Under the pieces are notes generated by a model. That model did not search any database and had not been told where the DNA came from. It worked only from the letters and a program-made list of their open reading frames with translations. Position numbers and translations under genes: made by a program. 64,000 bases of DNA from an uncultured Flavobacteriales bacterium (GTDB taxonomy: Bacteria > Bacteroidota > Bacteroidia > Flavobacteriales > Crocinitomicaceae), in assembly GCA_946479285.1 (NCBI GenBank), contig CAMLFH010000005.1, forward strand, positions 186,001-250,000, given 5' to 3'. Shown piece by piece: positions 42,677-52,053 of the stretch. The number at the start of each line of letters is the position of its first letter. Position 1 is the stretch's first letter.

Positions 42677-43633
42677 ATGCAAAAGGATCACATCAAGAAA
42701 CTCATCCGGACGAAAGCGGAGGAAATCGGCTTCCTTCATGTAGGTTTTTCGAAAGCAGATTTTCTTGCTTCAGAAGAACCCCGGCTGGTTAATTGGTTAA
42801 AAGCTGAAAAACACGGTAAGATGGGGTACATGGAAAATCATTTTGATATGCGGCTTGATCCGCGGTTATTGGTTCCCGGAGCAAAAACAGTCATCTCACT
42901 GGCCTATAATTACTTTCCGAATACAACACAACGAACAGATACTTTCCAAATTTCCAAATACGCTTACGGCAAAGATTATCACGATGTGGTGCGGATGAAG
43001 CTCCAACAACTTGTTTCCGAACTGCAAACTGAGATTGGTAACATTGAAGGCCGTGTTTTTGTGGATAGTGCGCCGATCCTTGAAAAAGCATGGGCCGAAA
43101 AAAGCGGTGTTGGCTGGGTAGGTAAGAATGGAAATTTAATCCAACCCAAAACCGGTTCCTTTTTCTTTTTGGCGGAGATTATTTGTGACCTGGAACTCGA
43201 AGACGACGGACCAATTCGTGATTATTGCGGTTCGTGTACCAAATGCATAGATGCGTGTCCCACAGATGCTATTGAAGCGCCCTACATTGTAAACGGATCC
43301 AAATGTATTTCTTACGCAACCATCGAGCTGAAAGATGCCGATTTACCGGAATTGTTTCGTGGCAATATGCATAACTGGGTTTACGGCTGTGATATTTGCC
43401 AGGATGTATGTCCGTGGAACCGCTTTTCGAAACCTCATACGGAATCCGAATTTTTGCCAAAAGAGGCAATCTTATCGTTTTCAAAAGAAGAATGGCTGGA
43501 TTTAGATGAGCTTGCATTTCGGGATATTTTTAAAGGAAGTGCCGTAAAACGAACCAAGTTTTCAGGCCTGAAAAGAAACATTCTTTTCGTAAATTCCGCT
43601 TCAGGAACGGTTGATTCTACTGAAAATAATTGA
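42677..43633 (+). CDS. queG: Epoxyqueuosine reductase
   Basis: A 318-residue cobalamin- and Fe-S-dependent enzyme that performs the last step of queuosine synthesis in tRNA. The N-terminal catalytic region has HGKMGYMENHFDMRLDPRLL and KAWAEKSGVGWVGKNGNLI. Two [4Fe-4S] sites are given by CGSCTKCIDACPTDAI and, further on, CDICQDVCPWN. The start at 42677 (MQKDHIKKLI) gives the usual length; the longer frame begins before the promoter. The C-terminal HEAT-like extension found in some QueG proteins is absent. It stands alone. Confidence 0.96.
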   Translation: MQKDHIKKLIRTKAEEIGFLHVGFSKADFLASEEPRLVNWLKAEKHGKMGYMENHFDMRLDPRLLVPGAKTVISLAYNYFPNTTQRTDTFQISKYAYGKDYHDVVRMKLQQLVSELQTEIGNIEGRVFVDSAPILEKAWAEKSGVGWVGKNGNLIQPKTGSFFFLAEIICDLELEDDGPIRDYCGSCTKCIDACPTDAIEAPYIVNGSKCISYATIELKDADLPELFRGNMHNWVYGCDICQDVCPWNRFSKPHTESEFLPKEAILSFSKEEWLDLDELAFRDIFKGSAVKRTKFSGLKRNILFVNSASGTVDSTENN

Positions 43634-43703
43634 GTTGTTTCATTTTATTTTAATACTTTGTTAAACCTTTGATAATAAATTGCATCATAGGAAAAACTAC
43701 AAC

Positions 43704-45965
43704 ATGAAACAGACTTTCCTATGGGTGCTGCTAGCGTGCGCCTCTCTCACTAACTTGTCCCATGCACAGGGATTTTATGACAGATCAACTGTCCAGAAAA
43801 TCGAGATTTTCTTCAGCGCTTCGAATTGGGATTCCCAACTGGATGCTCTTGCAGCTTCAACGGAGGATTATTTATTGGCAGATTCCGTTCGGATCAATGG
43901 GACGAGCTTTGATAGCGTTGGCGTGAAGTACAAGGGCAATAGTTCCTATAATCAGAACAATAACAAGAACCCGATTCATATCGAACTGGATTATGTACAT
44001 GGAAATTATGATTATCAGGGATATACAGATGTTAAGTTACAAAATGGCTATCAGGACCCATCTGTCATTCGGGAGGTACTTTCTTATGCCATCCTCGAGC
44101 AATACATGGACTGTCCGAAGGCAAATTTTGCAAATGTTTACATTAACGGTACTTTGCGCGGAGTATATTCCAATGCCGAATCTATCAATTCGAAGTTTAA
44201 CGGAGATCATTATTATACATCTGATGGCCGGTTCTTTAAATGTAATCCGGTTGGTGGAGCTGGTCCGGGATCAAGTGGCAGTCCGGATTTGAAATATTTG
44301 GGTTCGGACAGTTCACTTTATTTTACCGGGTATGAATTGAAATCGGATAAAGGCTGGAATGACCTGGTGGATTTGACAAATACACTGAATAATAACTTTT
44401 CAGCCATTGAAACGAAATTGGATATCGATCGTGCGATATGGATGCTTGCATTCAATAATGTGCTGGTTAACCTGGATTCTTATTCCGGAGCTTTCCGGCA
44501 AAATTATTACCTCTACAAGGATTTGAATAACCGGTTTGTTCCAACAGTTTGGGACCTCAACATGAGTTTTGGCGGTTTTCCCGGAGGGCCTGTGCAGGGT
44601 CAGTCCTATACAGCAGCAACACTGGATCCGTTTTCAAACAGTACATCCGCCGATCATCCGCTTATTAAGAAAATGTTGGCAGACCCCATGTATAAACGCA
44701 TGTATATGGCGCACCTGAGAACCATCGTACAGGAAATTTTTGCTTCGGGAGATTATGTTACAACAGCCAATGCATTGCGCACTACGATCGATGCTTCTGT
44801 TCAGGCTGATCCCTATAAGTTTTATACTTACACACAATTTCAAAACGGGATGACAACTACTGTAACGAGTGGTGGACCTGGAGGATCGATTCCTGGAATT
44901 CAACAGTTGATGGCTGCAAGAGTAAGCTATTTTCAGTCGAATGCGAACTACTTGTTAGCAGCTCCGGCGATTACAGCTTATGCAGCAAGTAATACTACTC
45001 CCAATTACGGAGAAACAATTACCATCACAGCTACTTGTACGAATGAGACCAATGTATTTCTCGGATACCGTTTAGAGCATCCGCTTCGTTTCAACCGTGT
45101 TCAGATGTACGATGACGGACTGCATAACGACGGAGCGTCAGGTGATCACGTGTATGGAACAGATATCGTCTTAAACGGCATTGTACTGGAATATTACATT
45201 TACGCTGAAAATGCCAATGCAGGAATTTTTAGTCCGGCCCGTGCTGAGCACGAATTCCATTCCCTGAACATTGCAATTGATCTGCCTGCAGTGGGTGATA
45301 TTCTTATCAACGAGGTAATGGCCGATAACGGTTCAACATCAACCGATTCAAACGGTGAAAATGATGATTGGGTGGAATTATACAACCATACTTCAACAGC
45401 GAAGGACCTTTCCGGATTGTACCTTTCGGATGATCCAACGAATTTGACTAAATGGCAGATTCCCCTTGGGACAGCTGTTAATGCAAATGATGTGCTGATT
45501 GTCTGGACAGATAATGACTCGGAGCAAAGTGGATTGCATGCCGGTTTTAAATTGAGTGCTTCGGGAGAATCGGTAATCCTTTCGGATGGCACAAATATAG
45601 TTGATCAGGTTGACTTTGGTCAGCAGACACTGGATGTTTCTTATGCAAGATGTCCGGACGGAGGTACATTTACATTTGCCGGACCGACCTTTGATGCGTT
45701 GAATAATTGTGCTCTGGGATTGGATGAGACAGCAATGTCTTCCATACTGGTTTATCCGAATCCGACCCACGGTTCTTTTACCATTCAAAGTGCTGTAAAA
45801 GGAACTTATGTGGTTTATGATTTATCAGGCCGGAATATAACGGAAGGTGTATTGGAAAATGAACTAACGGTATTGCCTGCTCAGGAATGGCAGTCAGGGA
45901 ATTACCTGGTGCGTATTATGCATCCGGAGGGAAATTCCAGAACAATCCAGCTGATCAGGTACTGA
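43704..45965 (+). CDS. CotH-like secreted protein with lamin-tail and T9SS domains
   Basis: A 753-residue exported protein. After the signal peptide (MKQTFLWVLLACASLTNLSH, then AQ) comes a CotH kinase-like domain (about 30-360: VGVKYKGNSS, TDVKLQNGYQDPSVIREVLS, VPTVWDLNMSFGGFPGG). A beta-sandwich linker follows, then a lamin-tail domain (about 530-640: ILINEVMADNGS, NDDWVELYNHTSTAKDLSGL). The C-terminal type A sorting domain (about 665-753) includes ILVYPNPTHGSFTIQS and ends MHPEGNSRTIQLIRY. I start at ATG 43704, the signal peptide Met. It would be exported by T9SS to the surface. Neighbours are DUF1800 and DUF1501 proteins. Confidence 0.9.
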   Translation: MKQTFLWVLLACASLTNLSHAQGFYDRSTVQKIEIFFSASNWDSQLDALAASTEDYLLADSVRINGTSFDSVGVKYKGNSSYNQNNNKNPIHIELDYVHGNYDYQGYTDVKLQNGYQDPSVIREVLSYAILEQYMDCPKANFANVYINGTLRGVYSNAESINSKFNGDHYYTSDGRFFKCNPVGGAGPGSSGSPDLKYLGSDSSLYFTGYELKSDKGWNDLVDLTNTLNNNFSAIETKLDIDRAIWMLAFNNVLVNLDSYSGAFRQNYYLYKDLNNRFVPTVWDLNMSFGGFPGGPVQGQSYTAATLDPFSNSTSADHPLIKKMLADPMYKRMYMAHLRTIVQEIFASGDYVTTANALRTTIDASVQADPYKFYTYTQFQNGMTTTVTSGGPGGSIPGIQQLMAARVSYFQSNANYLLAAPAITAYAASNTTPNYGETITITATCTNETNVFLGYRLEHPLRFNRVQMYDDGLHNDGASGDHVYGTDIVLNGIVLEYYIYAENANAGIFSPARAEHEFHSLNIAIDLPAVGDILINEVMADNGSTSTDSNGENDDWVELYNHTSTAKDLSGLYLSDDPTNLTKWQIPLGTAVNANDVLIVWTDNDSEQSGLHAGFKLSASGESVILSDGTNIVDQVDFGQQTLDVSYARCPDGGTFTFAGPTFDALNNCALGLDETAMSSILVYPNPTHGSFTIQSAVKGTYVVYDLSGRNITEGVLENELTVLPAQEWQSGNYLVRIMHPEGNSRTIQLIRY

Positions 45966-46085
45966 TCTGAACCGCGGAGTTTAGGAATCCGGAATGTACC
46001 TACTGGTTGATAATCGTAAGATGAACAATTTAGTTTGTCCATTCCGGCTTTTTATACTATTTTACCACCGCTAAAACATACTATT

Positions 46086-47696
46086 ATGATTCCTGAAGAA
46101 AACGTACAGGAGCCCATTTCATTGAGTTTAACACCATATTCGGGTGCCTGGACAAAGGCAGAAGCTGCTCATTTGTTGCGCAGAACGATGTTTGGTGCAA
46201 CTTTCACCCAGATTACGCAAGCCGTATCGAATGGAATGAATGCAACTGTTGCACAACTAGTGACACTTCCGAGTGTTTCACCACCATTGGCTTTCCATCC
46301 CGATGAAGCAGTTACTGCTGTAGGATCAACGTGGATTAATGATGTGTATCCGGCAAGTCCCGGACCAACCAATAACGCGCGTTTGTATTCACTGGGCGCC
46401 TGGTTCATGCAGCGCATTAATCAGCCAACCGTTAGTATCCAGGAAAAAATGTGTTTGTTTTGGGACAACCACTTTGGAGTGGACGGAACAAATGAAGCCA
46501 AAGCGGTTTATGGAATGCATGAAAAATACCGTTTGAATTGCCTCGGGAACTTCAAACAGCTGGTAAAAGACATGACGATCGATCCGATGATGCTTTTGTT
46601 CCTGAATGGTGCAACGAATAACCTGTTCTCACCGAATGAGAATTATTCCCGCGAAATTTTGGAGCTATTTACCGTTGGTAAGGGACCGCAGATCGGAGTA
46701 GGAGATTATACCAATTATACCGAAGCAGACGTTGCTGCCGGAGCTAAGATTCTAACAGGGTGGACGGTTGCTGATTTGTACAGTACCACGGCAAGTCAGC
46801 CGTCGAGCGTATTTTATTCGGTATTGCACGATACATCCGGTAAAACTTTGAGTTCTTATTTCGGATCTGCAGTAGTTCCGGATGCCGGAAATGCCGAATA
46901 TGCGAACTACGTCGATATTATTTTCAGTCAGCCGGATATGGCCAAGTACCTGTGCCGGAAAATTTACCGGTGGTTTGTCAATTATGATTTGACTCCATCT
47001 GTTGAAAGTACCGTGATCGCAGATATGGCGGCAACACTAAGCTCCAATAATTTTGAAGTGCTTCCGGTGATCGAAGAATTGCTGAAAAGTGAGCATTTCT
47101 ATGATATTTCCGTTCGTGGTGCCATCATAAAGAATCCTTTGGAATTATTATTCCAGATGTTGAACGCTTCCGGTTCCGTACCGGCTTATTCAGTAGCTGT
47201 AAATTATGAGATTTATTTGAACCTCTATTACCTGAGCCAGGTAATGGGAATGGAATACCTGCGTGCTCCGAGTGTGGGCGGCTGGACAGCTTATTACCAA
47301 ACTCCGGCTTTTTCCCGTTTATGGGCCAATTCCAGTTTGTTGAAACTCCGCTTTGATTTAGGAGCATTAATGACTGTGACAAATGGAATTGTGGTAAATG
47401 GAAATGCGTTCAAACTAAATGCTTTAAACCTTGTAAATAACCTGAGTATACCATCGAGTGCGCCACAGGTCATCGACGATATTTTGACGGTCTTTACCTG
47501 CAAAGGAGTTTCCGTAATAGAGAAAACTGTTCTGAAGTCTATTTTAACTAACGGACAACCTGATTTTGAGTGGACGATCCAATACAATGATTATTTGGCC
47601 GATCCGGGAAATACAACCCTTAGCGGTCCGGTTCGTCAACGGGTAGAATTGGTGCTTTACAGATTGTTCCAATTACCTCAGTCACAAGTAATTTAA
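46086..47696 (+). CDS. DUF1800 domain protein
   Basis: A 536-residue protein of the DUF1800 family. The signature AAHLLRRTMFGATFTQITQA is near residue 30-50, followed by WFMQRINQPTVSIQEKMCLF, FWDNHFG, NYSREILELFTVGKG and the C-terminal RQRVELVLYRLFQLPQ. I start at ATG 46086 (MIPEENVQEPISL) in place of an in-frame TTG at 46035. No signal peptide is evident, unlike its neighbours, although DUF1800 proteins are often paired with exported DUF1501 proteins. The next gene follows after 22 bp. Enzymatic role is unknown. Confidence 0.9.
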   Translation: MIPEENVQEPISLSLTPYSGAWTKAEAAHLLRRTMFGATFTQITQAVSNGMNATVAQLVTLPSVSPPLAFHPDEAVTAVGSTWINDVYPASPGPTNNARLYSLGAWFMQRINQPTVSIQEKMCLFWDNHFGVDGTNEAKAVYGMHEKYRLNCLGNFKQLVKDMTIDPMMLLFLNGATNNLFSPNENYSREILELFTVGKGPQIGVGDYTNYTEADVAAGAKILTGWTVADLYSTTASQPSSVFYSVLHDTSGKTLSSYFGSAVVPDAGNAEYANYVDIIFSQPDMAKYLCRKIYRWFVNYDLTPSVESTVIADMAATLSSNNFEVLPVIEELLKSEHFYDISVRGAIIKNPLELLFQMLNASGSVPAYSVAVNYEIYLNLYYLSQVMGMEYLRAPSVGGWTAYYQTPAFSRLWANSSLLKLRFDLGALMTVTNGIVVNGNAFKLNALNLVNNLSIPSSAPQVIDDILTVFTCKGVSVIEKTVLKSILTNGQPDFEWTIQYNDYLADPGNTTLSGPVRQRVELVLYRLFQLPQSQVI

Positions 47697-47718
47697 GTGT
47701 AGACCAAAATCAGAAACT

Positions 47719-49272
47719 ATGAAAAGAAGAAATTTTGTACAGTCGGTCGCACTTTCATCTATTGGAGCACCGCTTGTTTTAAAGAACTTTAAATTCGGAG
47801 CTGTTACGGAAGATTTATTTAAGACTTCCAGAGCTGCTGAAGACCGGGTTTTAGTAATCATTCGTTTGAACGGAGGAAATGATGGATTAAACACCCTGGT
47901 TCCTTTGGACCAATATGCTAATTTAGCCATTCAACGACCGAATATTTTGATTCCGCAGAACCAATTACTGCAGATTACCCCAACGAACGCTTTGCATCCT
48001 TCTATGCCCGGAATGAGAGACCTATTCGATAGCGGACGTTTATCCATTCTTCAAAATGTGGGTTACCCGGAGCAAAATCGCTCACACTTTCGTTCCATGG
48101 ATATCTGGACTTCCGGAATGCTGGACCAAAACGCAACACGCGGCTGGCTGGGAAGATACCTGGATCAGGAGTTCCCGAATTTCCCGGATGATTATCCGGA
48201 TACGGCCAATCCGGATCCTTTCGCGATCAGTATGGGTTACGAAGTATCTGCAACCTGCCAGGGACTGGAAGCAAACTTTTCCGTGGCGGTCAATAATCCG
48301 TTCGACAGTTACAACCTGGTAGAAACCGGGCAGGTAAACGACGGAACGTATTACGGTGCTCACATGGAATACTTGTCTACATTGATCGTACAGGCAAATG
48401 CTTATGGAGCGCAGGTGAATGCTGCTGCGAATGCGGGGAATTCACTTTCAACCATGTACGATCCGGCTGACGAAGTTTCGAAAAACATGAAATACATCGC
48501 GCAGATGATTTCCGGGGGCTTGAAAACGAAGATTTACATTGTCAATGTGAATGGTTTTGATACACACAATGCACAGGTGGTTGACGGAGCTCCGGCAACA
48601 GGTGATCACGCAAATTTACTTTCCCGTGTTTCAAAAGCAGTTGCTGCTTTCCAGGACGATATGAACTTGCTTGGTTTGGAAAACCGGGTAGCAGGAATGA
48701 CATTCTCGGAATTCGGAAGACAAATTGCTTCCAATGCGAGTGATGGAACCGATCACGGTGATGCTGCGCCATTGTTCTTATTTGGTTCGTGTATCAGCAG
48801 TGGTATTGTTGGTCCGAATCCGCTTATTTCTAATACGATTGTCGATCAGGCTGGTGTTGCAATGCAAATTGACTTCAGAGATGTTTACGCGTCGATTTTA
48901 AGAGATTGGTTCGAAGCTGATACAGCAGAAATCCAGGGAATGTTTGAACAAACGATCAACTTTATCCCTGTTCTGGATTCGTGTAACCTTGGTTTGGATG
49001 AAAATTCCATCAAAAACGATGTATTGGTATTCCCGAATCCGTGTGTGGATCAAACAACATTGAAGTTTAAGTGTTCCGGTGAAAAAGTGACTATCCGTGT
49101 TTACGATACGGCAGGAACATTAATCAGTGAAGTGTGTTCGAAAGAATTCCAACCGGGAGAACATTTGGTACCAATTGATATGGACGGTACACCATCCGGA
49201 AATTACATTGTTACAGTACACAAGAACTCCGGAACGTTTACCAAGAAGTTCATCAAACTGAAAAATATCTGA
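47719..49272 (+). CDS. DUF1501 protein with T9SS sorting domain
   Basis: A 517-residue DUF1501 (alkaline-phosphatase-like fold) protein. The N-terminus MKRRNFVQSVALSSIGAPLV contains a RRNF element like a Tat or short export signal. Core motifs are VLVIIRLNGGNDGLNTLVPL, ILQNVGYPEQNRSHFRSMDI, VNGFDTHNAQ and MTFSEFGRQIASNASDGTDH. The C-terminal 80 residues are a type A T9SS sorting domain (VLVFPNPCVDQTTLKF ... ITV-type strand, ending KKFIKLKNI). The linker CNLGLDEN precedes it, as CALGLDET does in the CotH protein. Export to the cell surface is expected; the substrate is unknown. Confidence 0.92.
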   Translation: MKRRNFVQSVALSSIGAPLVLKNFKFGAVTEDLFKTSRAAEDRVLVIIRLNGGNDGLNTLVPLDQYANLAIQRPNILIPQNQLLQITPTNALHPSMPGMRDLFDSGRLSILQNVGYPEQNRSHFRSMDIWTSGMLDQNATRGWLGRYLDQEFPNFPDDYPDTANPDPFAISMGYEVSATCQGLEANFSVAVNNPFDSYNLVETGQVNDGTYYGAHMEYLSTLIVQANAYGAQVNAAANAGNSLSTMYDPADEVSKNMKYIAQMISGGLKTKIYIVNVNGFDTHNAQVVDGAPATGDHANLLSRVSKAVAAFQDDMNLLGLENRVAGMTFSEFGRQIASNASDGTDHGDAAPLFLFGSCISSGIVGPNPLISNTIVDQAGVAMQIDFRDVYASILRDWFEADTAEIQGMFEQTINFIPVLDSCNLGLDENSIKNDVLVFPNPCVDQTTLKFKCSGEKVTIRVYDTAGTLISEVCSKEFQPGEHLVPIDMDGTPSGNYIVTVHKNSGTFTKKFIKLKNI

Positions 49273-49278
49273 TACTAA

Positions 49279-49317
49279 AAAACCCCGTAGTGATTGCTAA
49301 ATCTGCTACGGGGTTTT
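49279..49317 (+). terminator. Strong intrinsic terminator after the DUF1501 gene
   Basis: AAAACCCCGTAG (49279-49290) pairs perfectly with CTACGGGGTTTT (49306-49317), followed by ATTT. It lies between convergent genes and can act on both strands. Confidence 0.85.
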
Positions 49318-49336
49318 ATTTCCTTAAGTGAAAGAA

Positions 49337-49996
49337 TTACATTCCTCCACCCATATTTTTCAAATCTTCTTCGGATACTTTCGTATAACCTTCAGGAATA
49401 GCCAGGCTAAATCCTTTCTTGTTTACTTTGTCAGTGAATTTTGTAGCAATGAAGTGAATAGTCATACCGTTCTTTACAGTTGAGAACTCCAATGGAATTC
49501 CGTTGATCTGGCTGTTTCCGAATTGCTGCTGTCCTTTTAAAGATGCCTGCAAATCAGCAGCTACCCACATAATTACTTCGTTTCCTTCTGAATCACGAAT
49601 GATAGTCTTTGTACACTTGTAACCAATGATTTCTTTTGTTTCAGATGTCACTTCAACTTTCGTATCACTCGGCTTAGCATCTTTGTCTGCTTTGGAAAGA
49701 TCCAGTTCAGTAGCAGTTTTATTACCCATTACTTCCATTAGCATCAATCCTTTATTTGCCTTAGTGTCAGAAGTGGTGTTCATTTTCATGATTGAGCCCA
49801 TTGTCATATCGATTTTGGACTTGTTCGGCACGAAGTACAATTCCATGGTTGATCCCTGCATCATAGGAAGGGCCATAGCCATGTCAGGATTGTCGCTGGA
49901 AAAATCCATGGTATAAGAGATTTGTCCGGTTTTAGTTTGTGCTATAGAATTTCCAACTACAGCAAGAAATAGAATTGATACTAGTAAATGTTTCAT
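49337..49996 (-). CDS. DUF4412-like secreted protein
   Basis: A 219-residue protein with a signal peptide (MKHLLVSILFLAVVGNSIAQ) and a beta-rich mature domain of DUF4412 type: TGQISYTMDFSSDNPDMAMA, then STMELYFVPNKSKIDM, EIIGYKCTKTIIRDSEGNEV and FSLAIPEGYTKVSEEDLKN. Unusually many Met residues occur between 30 and 110. I start at 49996; the longer frame to 50023 adds residues that run into an upstream hairpin (50008-50034). Function is unknown. It converges on the CotH-DUF1501 operon. Confidence 0.8.
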   Translation of the reverse strand: MKHLLVSILFLAVVGNSIAQTKTGQISYTMDFSSDNPDMAMALPMMQGSTMELYFVPNKSKIDMTMGSIMKMNTTSDTKANKGLMLMEVMGNKTATELDLSKADKDAKPSDTKVEVTSETKEIIGYKCTKTIIRDSEGNEVIMWVAADLQASLKGQQQFGNSQINGIPLEFSTVKNGMTIHFIATKFTDKVNKKGFSLAIPEGYTKVSEEDLKNMGGGM

Positions 49997-50007
49997 GTTG
50001 TTATTTT

Positions 50008-50034
50008 TGATCCTGTCCCGCACGTGCAGGATCA
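50008..50034. repeat. Inverted repeat in the DUF4412 leader region
   Basis: TGATCCTG (50008-50015) and CAGGATCA (50027-50034) form perfect 8-bp arms with an inner GCACGTGC palindrome. It lies 12 bp upstream of the chosen start and would fold in the 5' leader of the message. Confidence 0.45.
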
Positions 50035-50177
50035 GGGTGTTTCTTATTTACAAAAATGGCATAAATCTTTCGACTTATGCCACCTTTTGTGTATTTCGTG
50101 AATTTTAGTTGTTAAAGAGTTAAAAAAGACGGCCGCGTTAACCCCGGCGCCCCAAAGTAACTGAAGCGGAGTCTGAG

Positions 50178-51509
50178 TTACCCGGTAATTGCCTGAACAA
50201 TATCTTTTCCGTTTGCATAAAGAATCAAACCAAGCAATAAGAAGAACCCTACGTATTGTGCATATTCCATAAATTTCTGTCCCGGAGCACGACCTGTGAT
50301 CATTTCATACAATAAGAACATGACGTGTCCACCGTCCAGTGCCGGAATTGGCAATAAGTTCATAATTGCAAGCATCATGGAAAGGAAAGCCGTCAATGTC
50401 CAGAAAGCCTGCCAGTTCCAGGTTGCAGGGAATAATTTTCCAATAGAACCTACACCACCGATAGAACCAGCTCCTTTTTTAGTGGCAACATATTTAAATT
50501 GAACAATATTGGCGTAAATACTTTTATACCCTTTGCTGAAACCCGAGCCGAAACTCTCACCAAAAGAATAATATTGTGTGTAAATGGCACTAGTATCGGT
50601 ATTGACTTTCAACTCAGGAAGAAATCCAATCTTCCCGTCTTTGCCAACCTTAACCTCTTTGGTAACAACAGAGTTGCCGGCTTTGATTTCCAACTTGCAT
50701 TTCTTTCCTCTGTTGTGATATAACTCGGTTACCAATTCATCGTAGTAAACAAAATCCTTTCCATTAATAGTGAGGATTTTATTTCCTTTTTTCAATCCGA
50801 TTCTCTCTGCAGCAGATCCTGCGATTACCGTATCTAATGGGCCTGGGAAGAGGCGGAAACCAAATGCAGATTCAGCATTGTTCTCCCACATTTTGTCACC
50901 AATATCTTCCGGCAAATGGATGGTTTCAATTTTCCCGTCTGTATGCTGTACTTTGAAATGTGTTTTACCGAAGATCATGATCTCCATTCCAAGTTTAGAA
51001 AGCTCGTCTGCTTTTTGTCCGTCAACGCTCAGGATTTTATCTCCGGATCGGAACCCGAATTGCTCAAAATAAGGATGAACTGAAATTCCGCTGGTTAGTT
51101 TTTGGTGATCTACCTTTTCTTCTCCCCAAACAAACAAAACCATGATGTAGATCACAAATCCAACGATGATGTTCACGATAATTCCACCCAGCATAATGAT
51201 CAAACGCTGCCAGGCCGGTTTCGAACGAAACTCCCACGGTTGCGGCGGTTGGGCCAATTGTTCCTTATCCATGGATTCATCCACCATTCCGGCAATTTTT
51301 ACATAACCTCCCAGTGGAATCCATCCCAATCCCCATTCTGTTTCACCAATCTTTTTCTTGAAAACAGAAAAGTAAGGATTGAAGAACAAATAGAATTTCT
51401 CAACTCTCGTATTGAACCATTTTGCAGGTAAATAATGACCGAATTCGTGTACAACGATTAGGAAAGAAAGTGATAAAATCAGCTGAGCTGCGCGAACCCA
51501 AAAATCCAT
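50178..51509 (-). CDS. rseP: Site-2 intramembrane metalloprotease RseP
   Basis: A 443-residue RseP-family protease that cleaves transmembrane substrates such as anti-sigma factors and remnant signal peptides. The zinc site is HEFGH (21-25) in the first helix, with the third ligand in NLLPIPALDGGHVMF (about 385-400). Two PDZ domains lie between, seen in VHPYFEQFGFRSGDKILSVD and AAERIGLKKGNKILTINGKD. There are four transmembrane helices in all. A TATATTTG element is 20 bp upstream. Length and motifs are normal. Confidence 0.96.
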   Translation of the reverse strand: MDFWVRAAQLILSLSFLIVVHEFGHYLPAKWFNTRVEKFYLFFNPYFSVFKKKIGETEWGLGWIPLGGYVKIAGMVDESMDKEQLAQPPQPWEFRSKPAWQRLIIMLGGIIVNIIVGFVIYIMVLFVWGEEKVDHQKLTSGISVHPYFEQFGFRSGDKILSVDGQKADELSKLGMEIMIFGKTHFKVQHTDGKIETIHLPEDIGDKMWENNAESAFGFRLFPGPLDTVIAGSAAERIGLKKGNKILTINGKDFVYYDELVTELYHNRGKKCKLEIKAGNSVVTKEVKVGKDGKIGFLPELKVNTDTSAIYTQYYSFGESFGSGFSKGYKSIYANIVQFKYVATKKGAGSIGGVGSIGKLFPATWNWQAFWTLTAFLSMMLAIMNLLPIPALDGGHVMFLLYEMITGRAPGQKFMEYAQYVGFFLLLGLILYANGKDIVQAITG

Positions 51510-51529
51510 AGTTTTTATTTAATGTGGGA

Positions 51530-51537
51530 CAAATATA
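51530..51537 (-). promoter_or_regulatory. Putative -7 element (TATATTTG) of rseP
   Basis: The minus strand reads TATATTTG 20 bp upstream of the rseP ATG at 51509, an exact consensus match. Confidence 0.5.
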
Positions 51538-51602
51538 AGAAAAAGCGAAGCTTTTGAAGACTAAATTACGACAAACGTCAGAGCGGAAGTAATTTAGGAA
51601 AA

Positions 51603-51667
51603 GGCAATAGTAAAGAGGCAATGGCCATTAGTCTGGTGGATCTGACTAATGGCTAATCACTATTGCC
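51603..51667. repeat. Nested double inverted repeat between two minus-strand genes
   Basis: The outer arms GGCAATAGT (51603-51611) and ACTATTGCC (51659-51667) enclose inner arms GCCATTAGT (51624-51632) and ACTAATGGC (51645-51653). All are perfect 9-bp pairs. The element lies between the conserved hypothetical gene and rseP and may be a transcript end, although no T-run is attached. Confidence 0.65.
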
Positions 51668-51678
51668 CGATGCCTCAT

Positions 51679-52038
51679 TTAAGGTTGTACGTCTTTCGTG
51701 GAAAATCCATGGTGTTCAAAGTATTCCAAAATAGCTTCTTTCATAAAAGCCTGCTGCTCTTCTTCGCTCAAAGGAGGAAGTTCTTTCAGGAATTCAAAAT
51801 GCGGCCAGTTTTCGGTATCCCTTCCTTTGAATTCGTAATATCCGTAAGGTTCCAGCAAGGTACAGATGGCAACGTGCATCAAATCTGTCTTCTCGTGCTT
51901 TTTAAATATCTTATATCCAACGCCCAATTCCTCTACACCAATCAGGAAAAGCATTGCCTGAAGGTCAATACCCGGACCAAAGGTCGGTTCCAATTGTTTC
52001 GCAAGGTTTTGATAACGTAATTCCAATGCATAATCCAT
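51679..52038 (-). CDS. Conserved hypothetical protein, 119 aa
   Basis: A 119-residue soluble acidic protein (MDYALELRYQNLAKQLEPTF; AMLFLIGVEELGVGYKIFKK; HVAICTLLEPYGYYEFKGRD), predicted to be mostly helical. The composition and codon use look like those of the neighbouring genes. I recognise it as a type common in Bacteroidota genomes but cannot name a family or function. It has a TAATTTTG element 7 bp before the ATG. It is separated from rseP by a nested hairpin, so co-transcription is doubtful. Confidence 0.7.
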   Translation of the reverse strand: MDYALELRYQNLAKQLEPTFGPGIDLQAMLFLIGVEELGVGYKIFKKHEKTDLMHVAICTLLEPYGYYEFKGRDTENWPHFEFLKELPPLSEEEQQAFMKEAILEYFEHHGFSTKDVQP

Positions 52039-52045
52039 AATAGTA

Positions 52046-52053
52046 CAAAATTA
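52046..52053 (-). promoter_or_regulatory. Putative -7 element (TAATTTTG) of the 51679-52038 gene
   Basis: The minus strand reads TAATTTTG, 7 bp upstream of the ATG at 52038, another very short leader. Confidence 0.5.
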
